From the NCBI RefSeq assembly GCF_001680005.1, contig NC_033557.1, forward strand, positions 372,001 to 436,000: DNA of 64,000 bases. Direction: 5' to 3'. Below the pieces are notes generated by a model. The model searched no databases. It saw only the letters and a program-made list of their open reading frames with translations, and was not told the DNA's origin. A program made the translations under genes and the position numbers. Numbering within the stretch: the stretch's first letter is position 1; each line of letters starts with the position of its first letter. Shown here piece by piece: positions 19,625 through 30,657 of this stretch. This DNA comes from Plasmodium coatneyi. Lineage: Eukaryota; Apicomplexa; Aconoidasida; Haemosporida; Plasmodiidae.

Positions 19625-21100
19625 TCACAAATCAATGATCGCCTTGCAGAACCAAGGCGCTAAAGCAAAACTCATCAATAGAGAGAGTGCGCAAAAGGAG
19701 GAAGAGACGGCAATCTTCTTTTCCTTCGTGCTGGATTCTTCGAAACAATCCCCTATTCTGGCGTAACTAATATTTATAAATGACCCGTTGGTAGAACCTA
19801 ATAGAAATATGATGAGCGACACGAACCCGTTTGAGCGCATGTAGTCTCCATCTGGTAGGTTCTTTATTTTGAATGCGAGGCCGAGGAGGATAAGTCTACT
19901 TAGGCACAGCATCACAATGTACTTCTGTTTTAGGAAATTAAAAGCGGTCAGGTAGACCGTGACGAGGAGGCTGAAGAGCATGTCGCTCAGTTGGTACAGG
20001 AACATGAATAGGTAGTTCACGTAGACGCCTTTTTGGAGCTTGTTGGGGACTGAAAGGGGAAGTGGTGCGTAAGGTGGAAGGATGGTGTATTTGTGGATTA
20101 ATGGGTATTATATGAGGGGTGTTTACGAACCTCCATAAAGGCACGCATATAATGTACGCGCAAACACTGCTGTTCAGGTATGCTTACTCATATGGGGATA
20201 CACAATGGAGGAGACGAAAATGGAGAAGGATATAGGGATGAGGCAGACGTAGTAGTACTTAATGAGACGAGCTCCATTAGTAATGTTGGTGCAGTTAAAC
20301 ATATTCTTGAAATTGACAATTTTGTCCCTACATGAGGTGAAGAAAGACGAGTGCACACTTCCGTCCTTGGATTTTGAAGCATATGTAGAAAAAATAGACT
20401 TCTGTTTGTTCGCCTTCCCCTGTTCAATGGAGCTCAAATCTTTGTCCTTATTAGCACTTTGGCAAATTTCGAGCTCAATTTTCTGGCGCTGTTCAGTAAA
20501 GAAAGGAGAGCTGACTTGTACATACATAATAAAGAGAATAATAAAAAACTCGATCAGCACAATGGTACCAATGGATAAGGAAATGGCATTGTAGTACGAG
20601 TTCACATTTCCCTCTTCTATGGTAAAATAGGACATTAATAAATTTATTCCAAAAAAGAAAAGAGAGCTGAAACTAATTCCCGTAATCATGTAGCCATTCA
20701 CTTTTATAGCCATAAGGAGAGAATACTTTGTGCAGGCTGAATAAAGGTAACCAATAAACAAGCCAATGACGCCACATATTACGTAGACATAATACTTGGA
20801 ACACTTGCAAACACATATGCCTACTAAGAGGACTAGCATACTGGCTGTATTTAGCGAATTAAACACCATGATGGCTTTGAAGGAGGTCCTTTCAAAGGTT
20901 AACTGAAACACTGAAGAGATGATCATGCAGCCAGATACGATCCCCATTACGATGACAAAAATTTCCTCATTGTAGATGCGATTTATCAGAAAAGACACAT
21001 TTACTATCACGTGGGATGGCAGGCTAAGCAAAAGCCCGATGAAGAAGAAGATGGCCCGTATTTTGGCCTCCTCCCCCGGTTGCAACTTATGCTTCTCCAT
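19625..21100 (-). CDS. NT4: Equilibrative nucleoside transporter, probable NT4
   Basis: This is a polytopic membrane protein of about 440 residues in two exons, roughly 21,100-20,204 and 20,050-19,625. Many hydrophobic spans are visible (from IFFFIGLLLSLPSHVIVNVS onward). A hydrophilic loop before span 7 carries Lys/Ser-rich sequence, and the second exon contributes the last spans. The layout (six spans, loop, five spans) and length fit the ENT/SLC29 family, which moves purine nucleosides and nucleobases. Its place next to the carboxypeptidase matches P. falciparum NT4 as I recall it. Start: the first in-frame ATG is at 21,100 (MEKHKLQPGEE); no ATG lies upstream before the in-frame stop. The best-looking donor, GTAAGC at 20,187, would put the exons out of phase. 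The phase-keeping donor is GTGTAT at 20,203, so either the splice site is unusual or an indel is present. Confidence 0.75.
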
Positions 21101-22842
21101 TTGGGATGGTCTTGTTATGTTATTAACAGTTCTTTGGTTTGCCCTTATGGCGGGTTCCTGCGTCTGAATGCTACTAGGCAATCCGCGGTGCAGCCCTTCT
21201 GCGGTCTGTACACGACAGGTGCTTCAAAATTGGTCTGTAAGAAAGGCGGTGAAATGGACTCAAAATGTGCTTCAAAATGGACTGCAAGAAAAGCGGGGAA
21301 AAGCGACTGCACACTAGCACGCGTGCGTGGCTTACCAATTTTAGCTCAACAGAGAAACTGTTCAGTTAAAGCGAACAGAAAAAAAACACAATACAGTGTA
21401 TGTAACGCAGTGTACGTAAATACCTTCAAAGAAACAGCGTACTCGAAGGAGTCCTATAAAAAAAGAAGGCTCGCTCAGAGCGTAACACCTACAAGCAACC
21501 CGCAAGCGATGCAACCTAGTTATTCCAATATCTCACGAGAAAAACAAAACACCACAAATTTAAATGCGATCTCCCTTGCGTACATAAATAAGAACGCACA
21601 AAAAATTGTATCCCAATGCGCGCAGATTCACCAGCCAATCCTTTCAAAACATACGGCAAACAATCGAATGTATAATAATATAAAAAACTTCATCACAGAT
21701 GTGGTCACCAACTGTATCTCGTTCTGAAGCGGAAATTAAAAAAAAAAAAAAAAAAAAAAGTAGAAGCGGAAGCAGTTTCAACACAACGCAGATGTTACCA
21801 AGCGGAATGACACACAAGGGTGCTTATACGCTATATTCGAAAAAAAATAGCCCACTGAGTGAAAAAAAAAATATATACATACATAAAAAAAAAGGGAGCG
21901 AGGGATATAGATGAATTAAGGGAGGGCCAAGGTTATCAGAATAAGCAAAGGAAAATAAGGCTGGCTAATTATGCAATAAAAAAAAAAAAAAAAAAAAACA
22001 TCATACCTTCTACGCCTTAAGTACACATTTGCTCTGTTTCGAAAATGTTCATTTCCCCTTTGTTGCGCACAATTCTTTTGCGTGGGAATATAAGGCCGTA
22101 CAATTAGTACCAAAGGGGTGTTCCCCACAGAAGCACATTTACGTGTAATAATTCACCAACCTCTCTGGCTATCCGGGTGATACTACCGCGATACTCTAGT
22201 TCCCTTTTGCTGCTTCTACAGGCAGGACATAGGAGAATACCCCCTACACCCCTACTAAGGGATACATTTCTTTTACGCGAATAAAAAAAAGAAGGGGGCT
22301 TCCTCTTCTAGTGGGAGAAGGTAGTTGACTCATTTGAACATTTCGTCCTTACATGTGGCACTTAGGTGTAATCTCATTGTGCTACTTGGAAAATAAACCC
22401 TCTCGCCTTTGTCACATACACTATTGGAAGGACAGGCAACTTAGGGGAGTGCACAAACCAAGGGCAAGGGAGCACACACTGTTATATGTGTCATTTTTGT
22501 CATTGTGAAAAAGGGAAAAAAAAAAAAATTAATTTAAAAAAAAAAGGAAGATAGTTCCATTAAGGTATTAATTCAATTGGTGTACCATTCCTACATCCGT
22601 GAAAAAAACACAAAAAAAAAAAAAAACTCCAGATAGGGTGTGCCTCGCTGGTGCGACTAAGACAGAGACGCGGCCACGACAAACATGCAGCCGCTCGAAT
22701 AGGCGACGAAAAAAGGCTGCAAAATGGCGCACACAAATATGAATTTAACTAATGGTCAACCTGCTCAAGTGGATATTAGCCCTTTGGGTTCCTTCTCCCC
22801 GCATCGGTCATGGTGAAGACGTAACCCCCACTGCAACCACCA
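21101..22842. other. Intergenic region, NT4 to DWNN-RING gene
   Basis: This region lies upstream of NT4 and downstream of the next minus-strand gene. It holds several poly(A) tracts (about 21,740, 21,977, 22,512, 22,612). A long plus-strand open frame crossing the NT4 5' end is judged spurious. No other gene is seen. Confidence 0.6.
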
Positions 22843-24996
22843 TTATGGTTGCCACCTGGGGCTCGAAAAGAAGACCGAGTTGACGGCGTTAAAAAATATG
22901 TTCATGCTCAGGTCGTTTCTACGCACATGCCTGTACAGCTGCCGCAGGTACTTCTCCTTGTAAATCCTTTGCAGCTTTCGCAGGAAGAGGAAATCCTCCT
23001 TGGTTAAGAAAGGCAAAAGGGCACAATAGTCAGCATAGGGGTTGCTAACGTGGAAGGTGTTCCCAATTGTCACGGGGGGAACTTTCGTGTCATACAAAAC
23101 TTCGAAGATCTCCTGAAACGCACACTGCTTCGTTAATCCACCTGACGCAGATGATGCCTCCCCTGCGGTGGTCAAAACTGCCAACCTGTCCTTCGCCATA
23201 TCATTCTGATTCCCCTTAACGTCAGCACTGCCAATGTTGTGTAGCCACGAAGCCGCATCTGCTAGCTTATTATCTACCCTGGTGGGTAGCATTTTCCTTT
23301 TCCCTTCTTCATCATCCACATTGGAGGGTAGGACACCCTGAGGACCCACCCCCTTCTTAACCTCATAATTATTTGGGCGACTGCCATACTTTATGTAGTT
23401 GTTTACACTCAAAACGACGTCTAAGAATTTCCTCAGATCCAGCACTATTTCAATGTTGTTTTTTTTCCTACTTCTTTGCCGTCTGCTATTGATGAGGTTA
23501 TATATGGGTTGTTTCCTCGCCGGGAAGAAGCACGTCTTCTCATACTTGTGAACCCACTCTAGGGTGTACACATCTCCTGATTTGAGGCGTTCCAAAGGGT
23601 TCACTACGTCGGATGGGTTCTGATTAGTCTTCACCTCATCGGAGAACCACTTCTGTAGAAAGGTTTTCAAAATGGATTCCTGCTTCGCCTGATCCACACC
23701 GATACTTCCGGCTGACACCCGCTTGAATAGATCCTTCACATAGAAGACACCAATTAACGAGTAGGACGTTTCCCCCCCTACGAATGAGATGGGCATGATA
23801 TAGGCTCTACTCTGACTGTACAGATCCTCATCGACGTCATCCTCGGCGTTCTCCACGATTGGCTTCTTTTCCTCCTTTGCATCGGTGTGAAGTGGCTGGT
23901 TAGGCGCGTTTTGCGTGATGCTTCCGTTTCCTTCCTCATCCATCCGATTCGCAACACCGTTCACCGATGATGTCGCTTCCCTTTCGGTGGTTTTTCCCAC
24001 CTGCTGATCATACACAGCTTTCAAGCTCATCTTCTGCACCGTGTCGAAAATGGGATTTTCAAACTCGAGGAAAATCATGTTGAATTCCTTTGTGCAGTTC
24101 TGTCTGTTGTTACTCATCAGGTAGAGGAAGTGGTGCGTGATTTTCACTTCCTCTTCCCTGGATGGTTCATCTGTTTTTCTGTTCCCGCTGGAGAGAATAT
24201 ATTTCTCCTCAATCGCCTTGAACACATCGCTCTCGAATATGTTCTCTTTGGCGCCACTACCCGATGGGGGGAAATTTTCAATTTTCATTTTTTCCACGAT
24301 GCGTAGGAAACGGCTATTCCTCTCTTCAACGTTCAGCTTAAACGAGTCGATGTCACTCCGTTCGTCTACAATTTTTTTTAAAGTCAGTTCAAGTTTTTTG
24401 TTCCAAATGCAATACTTTAACGATCCGTTGCAGAGGGGGCACTGTATAGAATGATCCCTAACTCTCGACAGGTCAATAACTGCACAGGACTTCTTCTCAT
24501 CTTGGACAACCAACTGGTTCAAAATGTAGAATAAGATACACGTCTTGCAGACGGAGTACCCACAGTTGTTACTACACACAAGGATGTGTGAGTCGACTAA
24601 AATGTAGCTACATAATTTACATAGGAACTCACTTGGGATGTTTATTTTTTGTTCTTCCCTTATGTCAACATTTATTTCTTTTTTTGCCTCATGAGTAATA
24701 TCACTCACATTGGACTTCTTCTTGATGTGCCGATGGATCAGAATCTTCGTCCCATTGTATATTTTGTCCTCCGCATTCAGGAAGGCCACTTCGTGGTCAG
24801 CGCCGCGAACTGCACTCCCCCCCTCATCCTCCTTGTACACGGAAAAATAAATGTCAATCTTGTTGTTGTAGTTGATGTTGCTTTGCTTGCAAATGATGTG
24901 CTTCAGCTCACTCGCCAAAATGTAGTTCTCGCTTTTGTTTATTTCGAGCAGCCTCCACAGGGAGTGCTCGCTGAATAGCCGGTATTGGATATACAT
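22843..24996 (-). CDS. DWNN and RING/U-box protein of the RBBP6/Mpe1 type
   Basis: One exon, 717 residues from ATG at 24,996. Residues 1 to about 82 (MYIQYRLFSEHSLWRLLEIN ... KIYNGTKILIHRHI) look like the ubiquitin-like DWNN domain, which begins directly at the start codon as in RBBP6. A RING/U-box finger follows: C126-x2-C129, the cysteine-rich CSNNCGYSVCKTC, and C186-P-L-C189, then YCIWNKKLELTLKKI. That last part matches the post-finger helix of RBBP6. The family acts in pre-mRNA cleavage and polyadenylation and as an E3 ligase in the nucleus. The CCHC zinc knuckle normally between the two domains is not visible. The remaining 500 residues are low-complexity or unrecognised. The family call is from motif reading and is fairly firm for the finger, weaker for DWNN. 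Confidence 0.65.
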   Translation of the reverse strand: MYIQYRLFSEHSLWRLLEINKSENYILASELKHIICKQSNINYNNKIDIYFSVYKEDEGGSAVRGADHEVAFLNAEDKIYNGTKILIHRHIKKKSNVSDITHEAKKEINVDIREEQKINIPSEFLCKLCSYILVDSHILVCSNNCGYSVCKTCILFYILNQLVVQDEKKSCAVIDLSRVRDHSIQCPLCNGSLKYCIWNKKLELTLKKIVDERSDIDSFKLNVEERNSRFLRIVEKMKIENFPPSGSGAKENIFESDVFKAIEEKYILSSGNRKTDEPSREEEVKITHHFLYLMSNNRQNCTKEFNMIFLEFENPIFDTVQKMSLKAVYDQQVGKTTEREATSSVNGVANRMDEEGNGSITQNAPNQPLHTDAKEEKKPIVENAEDDVDEDLYSQSRAYIMPISFVGGETSYSLIGVFYVKDLFKRVSAGSIGVDQAKQESILKTFLQKWFSDEVKTNQNPSDVVNPLERLKSGDVYTLEWVHKYEKTCFFPARKQPIYNLINSRRQRSRKKNNIEIVLDLRKFLDVVLSVNNYIKYGSRPNNYEVKKGVGPQGVLPSNVDDEEGKRKMLPTRVDNKLADAASWLHNIGSADVKGNQNDMAKDRLAVLTTAGEASSASGGLTKQCAFQEIFEVLYDTKVPPVTIGNTFHVSNPYADYCALLPFLTKEDFLFLRKLQRIYKEKYLRQLYRHVRRNDLSMNIFFNAVNSVFFSSPRWQP

Positions 24997-26289
24997 GGGT
25001 ATACAACTACACGTATTCCTATTGGGTTCCCCCAAGTCAGTATAAGCTTATGTGTCCCCTCTTCCAAACTGCTTTCGCGCTAAGAATGGTCATCCGTAGG
25101 GGAGGACACGTAAAAGGGGATTCAAGCAAAGAGGTCCTTTACATCCTGATTATGTGTCCTCGTTGCAAGAAGCGTGAATCCCCCTTCTGCGTGTGCACGT
25201 CCTTCAACTTGCTCTAGGCCATTCACTTGCCTAAGGAGGGATGTCCCCTGGGAACTTATTTGCACGCTGCCAAATTGTCACATGCTTCTCGCAAAAATTA
25301 CTCGTATGTCAGAAGGAAAAATAACAAAGCAGCTCCAAAATGAGCAATATCAACAAACTGGCAACGTGTGATAAGTGTTAGGCGAGCCCCGGAAGAGCTA
25401 CTTCCCCCTCATCAGATGGTCAAAAAAATAAAAAAATAAAAAAAAATCGAAAGAATATTTTCACGTACTATTTTATATCTATTGGGGGGTTGGCTGTTGG
25501 GTGCAATGTAACTTTCTCCAATTTATTGCAAAAATGGCTAGCCGCTCCGCACATGAGCAAGGGTTAACGCAGTTAAAGCTGCTCGTAAACCCGTTCAGCT
25601 TAGCCGCGTTAAATGTTATGCTTCGGCAGCCTCCACTACGCCACTTGGACTACTGCGCATCTACACAAGGCTGATAACGCTCATATTAAATAGAAATCCT
25701 AGAAGGTGTTTCCCGTCCTACGTGTAGCCACCACCACCATTATGGGGTGTTATTCCCCCATCCAACCTTTCCAAAAAAAGCAGTTTTACAACAGTTCCAA
25801 AGTTGTCGTTTTTGTTTTTCCTATACAAATAGCGGCAAAAAAAGTTGCATGCATGGCGAGGAAAAAAAAAAAAAAAATTAAAAACGCGAAAAAAGGGAGT
25901 TACACGGGGTACTTACCCCTAGTAACTCATAACGGGACATACTCAACGTTGCTTAAACTTCAACTGGGTGAATGTGTGCGTGTTTTGTGCGCCTCCCTCG
26001 GTAAACCTCAAAAAGTGCGCAAAAAATGTGCACACAAAACATGCACACATTATTCGTAAAGTCAAGCGATGGACTGAAAAATGTTTTTTCCACAAAAAAA
26101 AAGGGAGACAACATTCCCTTGGGCAAAAAATAAATGTATGCAGGTGGATACATAAAACAAATATATCGGAGTGACCAAAAAAAAAAAATAGGAAATTCAA
26201 AAATGCGTTCAAATGGTGGAGGGATGCATACTGGCGTGATTCCCCCCCATTGGACATACAAACTAATACACACGAGTAAATTTTTTTTT
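24997..26289. other. Intergenic region upstream of the DWNN-RING gene
   Basis: This is the 5' flank of the DWNN-RING gene and the 3' flank of the carboxypeptidase gene. Poly(A) runs lie at about 25,430 and 25,861. Nothing coding is supported. Confidence 0.6.
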
Positions 26290-29200
26290 TTACCCCTCCC
26301 TCTTCTCATTCACAACGGGGTTCATAGATACGCCTTTTCCTGGATCACTTTTTCTTTTCTTCTTTTTTTTTCTCTTCGCTTCTCCCACTACGCCGTCTGA
26401 TGAACGTGACACCCCCGATGGCTTCACTTTCCGCCTGAGCAACTTAATTAATCTCAACCCCCTTTTCAATTTTTTCCTTTTTAAGCAAATCAAATACTCC
26501 CGTCTTAATCCTCCATGGTTCAAACACAAACCGGCGCTTTTTTTTTCCTCCTTTTTTGTTTGCTTCGCTTGCTGACCATTTACTTTTCTCCCCTTCACGG
26601 AGTTCACCTTCTTAATCATGACGAGCTTTCTCCTGGTAATACGAAGTGGCCTCTTCCTCTCACGGGGAAGCTTCCCATGGGGATGTCCTGAAGATGTTTT
26701 TTTTCCTCCAAGTTGGGGATCGTAACTGTGGATCTTCTCCCCACAGGGTTGTAATTCTTCACATATGTCTGCTTTCACGTCCTCCTCTAAGCAGGGGTGC
26801 CTTATTCTACGTCTACTTCTGTAATTCGCATCACTGGATAATTTGCCACGCCGTTCCTTCTTCGATGCACTGTCCCCATTCCCGGGGATGCGACACACCC
26901 TTACCAATAATCTTCGCCTACCATTCGAACGGGCAGATATTTTCCCATTTAGGGAACAAAAAAAAGGGTTCTTCCTTGGGAGCAGTTTTACCCACCGCTT
27001 TTTCTTCATCGAGCAGGTTGGTACCTTCCTAACGGATGCCCTGTTGTGCGGCTTCCCCTTGGTTCCCTCCTGCACATGACTTTCTTTTACGTCATTTTTT
27101 GCTTTCGCCTTTCCCTCTTTCTTTCGGTTGGATAGAGCCTTCTCTTTAACCGATCGATGGTCCTTCCCCGTGCTCGCATCACTTTTCGCAACGTCCTTTC
27201 GGAGGTGCCCTTCGATCTCTCCACAACGTTTGTTACAGTTTCCATTCCCCTTCACCTCATAAGTCTTACAACTCAGACTATCACCTTCTAAGGTGTCTCC
27301 CCCATCAGGGTGGTTCTTCACATATGCAGTGGGTTCCACCGGGTCATTGCCCAATGGTACGACCTCTTTCAAACTTGCCTCCTTTGCAATCTCTCCTTTC
27401 TTCTTCCCTCCGGACATTTTCAGACCACTCCTGTGGCATGGTAACTGGCCACCAAGATACACCCTACCGTTGGGTTTAAAACGTGAAGGGGGCATATCTG
27501 AGTTCCCATTTTCGTTAGCCATTTTCTGTTTCTTCTTCTGGTCCTCCCCCTGGAAGACTTGTTCCCCCTCCGATATGGACGCCTTATGGTGGGACACAAA
27601 ATTGAAAAATTTGAAAAGACTTATTCCAAAGCTGATTCCTGTGAGCATCAAGATATTCTCGTCATAAAAAAAAAAGTCGTACTTCTGTGCATGGTTAGAG
27701 GTGGGACGTTCTTCTCCTTCATCAGCTGCACTCACATCAATCTGTTTAATCGGTTTAATCGGTTTAATCGGTTTAATCGATTTAGTCGGTTCACCTCCCC
27801 CGTTGGTACTTCCCCCCTCGGGGAGCAACCCATTAGAGCTGCCCTCCATTTTGACCCCTATGAGGGACACTTCAAACGTGTAACTGCAATCGATACCGAA
27901 CTCGCTTCCACATACATGCCTTGCTACGCCCCTGTTTAGATTTTCCCCTTTGAACTTTGTATCCTCCAGGGAAAACCAGGGAAGTGATGGTCCCAAAAGG
28001 TGAGGGAAAATTTCAGCCAGTTTTCTACCCCTTAGATGAGCCTTACTATCTGAATTGCCAAATAAAAAACAATTATACTTTCTTGAGTGCCCATGGAAAT
28101 CACAGAAGAAGACAATTCTTCCATTCCTGTGAATTCTTCTTATGAGAGACTTTGCCGTGTGCACCGTTTGTTGCAGATAATAGATTGGTCTATTCCACTG
28201 TCTGTTTAGATCGAACCCATTCGAGCAGAGTCTATTATGTCCAAGAATCACCCCATCCACATTCAGCATCGGTATAATAATAAAAATAAAATTATTGCGA
28301 AGCGCATCAGCGTATGCATTGTCCGACGTGATAAAGGAGAGAAATCCATGCATGACGTAGCTGGCGTTCGTTTCCCCAGGGTGCACTCGTGCGGTTAGAA
28401 AAATTATTTTCTTCTCCTCCCGTGGCGACTGGATGGTTGCTTCCCCCGCAGGTGAGGGAGTCAACACATTGGTAGACCCACTTAAACAAGGTGACACCGC
28501 TGACCTGTACGGGCGCTTTCCTCCATCGTGATTTAACGAATGCATGGAATGCCTCTCTAGCAGCTGCTCAAACTGGCGCATAAATTCGTTGCAACATTTT
28601 CGGGGACTCCTTTCCCTGGGATGGCACAAATCGTACATGCACTTTGCGTCGTTAATATATGTGTATCCCCCGCAGCACTGGCACGGGGCCTCATTCGTGG
28701 CATCTACCAGGTTGGGATTTTCCCCTGGGGGCATACCAATACTTCCAACAGAATGGAGCTGCTTTGCTTGGTCTGCTTCCCCGGGAACGCTGCTCCGATG
28801 CGACGACCCTTCAATGTCAGATGACCCTACGTCGTTCCCCACAGTGTTCTCTGCACCTCCGTCATAACTGTCCCCATTAGGAGACGATTCCTCCGTTGCT
28901 TCCCCCACCTTGTCGTAATTCGTGATGGCTATAACCGGGCAGGCGAACCCACAAGCCGTCGTGCATAAGGTACCCTGCACGTAGTTAATTCTTTTCTCCC
29001 CCTGCAAAGTCTGCACGTGACTTTTTAGCAACCCCAGGTAGTGCAAAAGGTAGGAATAGGAGTACGGAAGGGAGCTAGCGAAATAAACCGTATCGTAGGG
29101 GTAGAGAAAATCGTAGGAAAATTCTAGTATGTAGGTGCAATAAGATAGCCTTTCAAAGGTATTCGTTTTTATATTAAAATGTTTCGGGTTGTCGTTTCTC

Positions 29201-30657
29201 GTGTAGGTAACATTGTAGGCTGCTCTCTCCCAGTGCACATTTTCCTTCATACATCTACCCTCGGAGAAAACCAAAGGAGAGTGTCCCTCTTTGTACAAAA
29301 AATAAGGCCTAGACATATTCTCTATTTTAAATTTAACCGAAAAAGGCTTCTCCAGTTTCTTCACATTACTAACTACAAACAAATCGGAAAAATCGAAAGA
29401 AACTTTCAAACCGTCGCTGTTTTCCAGATGGGCATCTCTATTTATTTCATTAACAATACTATCTGTACATTTTTGTTCGTTTTTTTTTTTTTTTTTTTCC
29501 TCAAAGTAGTCACTCTGGTAGTAATGTTCGGGGACATAACTTGCGCTGAAGTAGAACCATTGGTTCTTCTTCTCGTTCGATCTTATGTCGTTATTTAAAA
29601 ATATAGAATAGACTTCTTTGTTCTTTTCCTTCAACACGTACTGCAAGTTTGCGCTTTCAAATTTTGCATTAAACAGGATGCTTCCTTTGGATACTTTCAC
29701 TTCCCTTGTGAGGTCTGGGTTATACTTTGGCGGGTACACATACTTGTATGTAAGCCCTGGTTGCTCTACGCATCTGATATTTTTCAGCTTATCATAAATA
29801 TTGGGGGGGCATGACGATGCTAACGATGGGAGTTCCTTCAGTTGGGTCTTTTCTCCCTTTTGTCTATTCCTTTGTATGACATTTGGGGTGCCCCCTGGTC
29901 CGGTAATCCCCCCCGTGTTAAGCAGACTGGCATGCCCCACAAACGAGTCATGCCAGGCGAACGAAACAGGGTCCAACTCACGCCCATTCCGACATATGCT
30001 CGAAAAGTTATAATTCAGGATCTCACCGATGCTGCTCATAGTTTGCATAAAGAGATCACTATTCCTTTGGTTCACATTTTCAAGGCGCTCCCTCAAAAAG
30101 TTTTTCAAGTTTTCAATTCTGTGTGGACAGTTCACCTGGTTCGTGATCTCCTTCATATCAATCCTGCCCATGTATACATCGTTAGAGTGCGTTTCCCTCG
30201 CTTGGTTCTTCTCTACCAAATGGCACGTCGTATCACACATTTTTGCACAGCGCGCTATTGTTGGAATTTCCACGTGCACATTGGTGCCTTCATAAATGGC
30301 CTTCACCGATTCGTGAAATATCAGGTCCAGCTGGTTCGCCTCCAGGGTGTTGCCCCTTCCTCTACCGCGTATATCCACATGGTTTCTACCCTCCCCGTGA
30401 GGAAGTCCCGACTTGAACTTTGCCTCTATCCCTTCCGACGGATCCTTTACCACCTCATTGTCTTTGCAAATTGGGAGTTCCCCCTCCTCACTTCTCTTTC
30501 CTTTGTCAGCCTCCTCAACACACCCCTCAGACCATACTCCCCTCCTCCGTCCACATTCCCCATCGACCCCTAAATAACGAAGTAAATAAACAGCGCCAGG
30601 GCTATGACAATCAAAATGGTGAAGATGACTACTATTGTCTTCATCTTCAATAAGCAT
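26290..30657 (-). CDS. Cytosolic zinc carboxypeptidase (M14 family, CCP/Nna1 type)
   Basis: One exon of 1,455 residues from ATG at 30,657 (MLIEDEDNSSHLHH); the frame continues upstream but without an ATG. A CCP-type N-terminal domain is suggested around W367 (QWFYFSASY). The M14 catalytic domain follows: H759-P-G-E762 zinc ligands, DLNRQW substrate-binding region, D-F-H855-G-H-S third ligand, and catalytic E929 in YTFEVSL. Such enzymes remove glutamate side chains or tails from tubulin and other proteins. Large Plasmodium-type insertions and a long, very Lys/Arg-rich C-terminal region of about 450 residues surround the core. A 9-base tandem repeat at about 27,743-27,783 encodes KPI repeats. 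The catalytic set is complete, so activity is likely; substrate choice is inference. Confidence 0.88.
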   Translation of the reverse strand: MLIEDEDNSSHLHHFDCHSPGAVYLLRYLGVDGECGRRRGVWSEGCVEEADKGKRSEEGELPICKDNEVVKDPSEGIEAKFKSGLPHGEGRNHVDIRGRGRGNTLEANQLDLIFHESVKAIYEGTNVHVEIPTIARCAKMCDTTCHLVEKNQARETHSNDVYMGRIDMKEITNQVNCPHRIENLKNFLRERLENVNQRNSDLFMQTMSSIGEILNYNFSSICRNGRELDPVSFAWHDSFVGHASLLNTGGITGPGGTPNVIQRNRQKGEKTQLKELPSLASSCPPNIYDKLKNIRCVEQPGLTYKYVYPPKYNPDLTREVKVSKGSILFNAKFESANLQYVLKEKNKEVYSIFLNNDIRSNEKKNQWFYFSASYVPEHYYQSDYFEEKKKKKNEQKCTDSIVNEINRDAHLENSDGLKVSFDFSDLFVVSNVKKLEKPFSVKFKIENMSRPYFLYKEGHSPLVFSEGRCMKENVHWERAAYNVTYTRNDNPKHFNIKTNTFERLSYCTYILEFSYDFLYPYDTVYFASSLPYSYSYLLHYLGLLKSHVQTLQGEKRINYVQGTLCTTACGFACPVIAITNYDKVGEATEESSPNGDSYDGGAENTVGNDVGSSDIEGSSHRSSVPGEADQAKQLHSVGSIGMPPGENPNLVDATNEAPCQCCGGYTYINDAKCMYDLCHPRERSPRKCCNEFMRQFEQLLERHSMHSLNHDGGKRPYRSAVSPCLSGSTNVLTPSPAGEATIQSPREEKKIIFLTARVHPGETNASYVMHGFLSFITSDNAYADALRNNFIFIIIPMLNVDGVILGHNRLCSNGFDLNRQWNRPIYYLQQTVHTAKSLIRRIHRNGRIVFFCDFHGHSRKYNCFLFGNSDSKAHLRGRKLAEIFPHLLGPSLPWFSLEDTKFKGENLNRGVARHVCGSEFGIDCSYTFEVSLIGVKMEGSSNGLLPEGGSTNGGGEPTKSIKPIKPIKPIKQIDVSAADEGEERPTSNHAQKYDFFFYDENILMLTGISFGISLFKFFNFVSHHKASISEGEQVFQGEDQKKKQKMANENGNSDMPPSRFKPNGRVYLGGQLPCHRSGLKMSGGKKKGEIAKEASLKEVVPLGNDPVEPTAYVKNHPDGGDTLEGDSLSCKTYEVKGNGNCNKRCGEIEGHLRKDVAKSDASTGKDHRSVKEKALSNRKKEGKAKAKNDVKESHVQEGTKGKPHNRASVRKVPTCSMKKKRWVKLLPRKNPFFCSLNGKISARSNGRRRLLVRVCRIPGNGDSASKKERRGKLSSDANYRSRRRIRHPCLEEDVKADICEELQPCGEKIHSYDPQLGGKKTSSGHPHGKLPRERKRPLRITRRKLVMIKKVNSVKGRKVNGQQAKQTKKEEKKSAGLCLNHGGLRREYLICLKRKKLKRGLRLIKLLRRKVKPSGVSRSSDGVVGEAKRKKKKKRKSDPGKGVSMNPVVNEKREG

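Noticed and set aside
21011..21727. Plus-strand open frame of 238 codons crossing the NT4 start
   Set aside because: It is antisense to the transporter exon at one end, has no recognisable domain, and reads as translated intergenic sequence.
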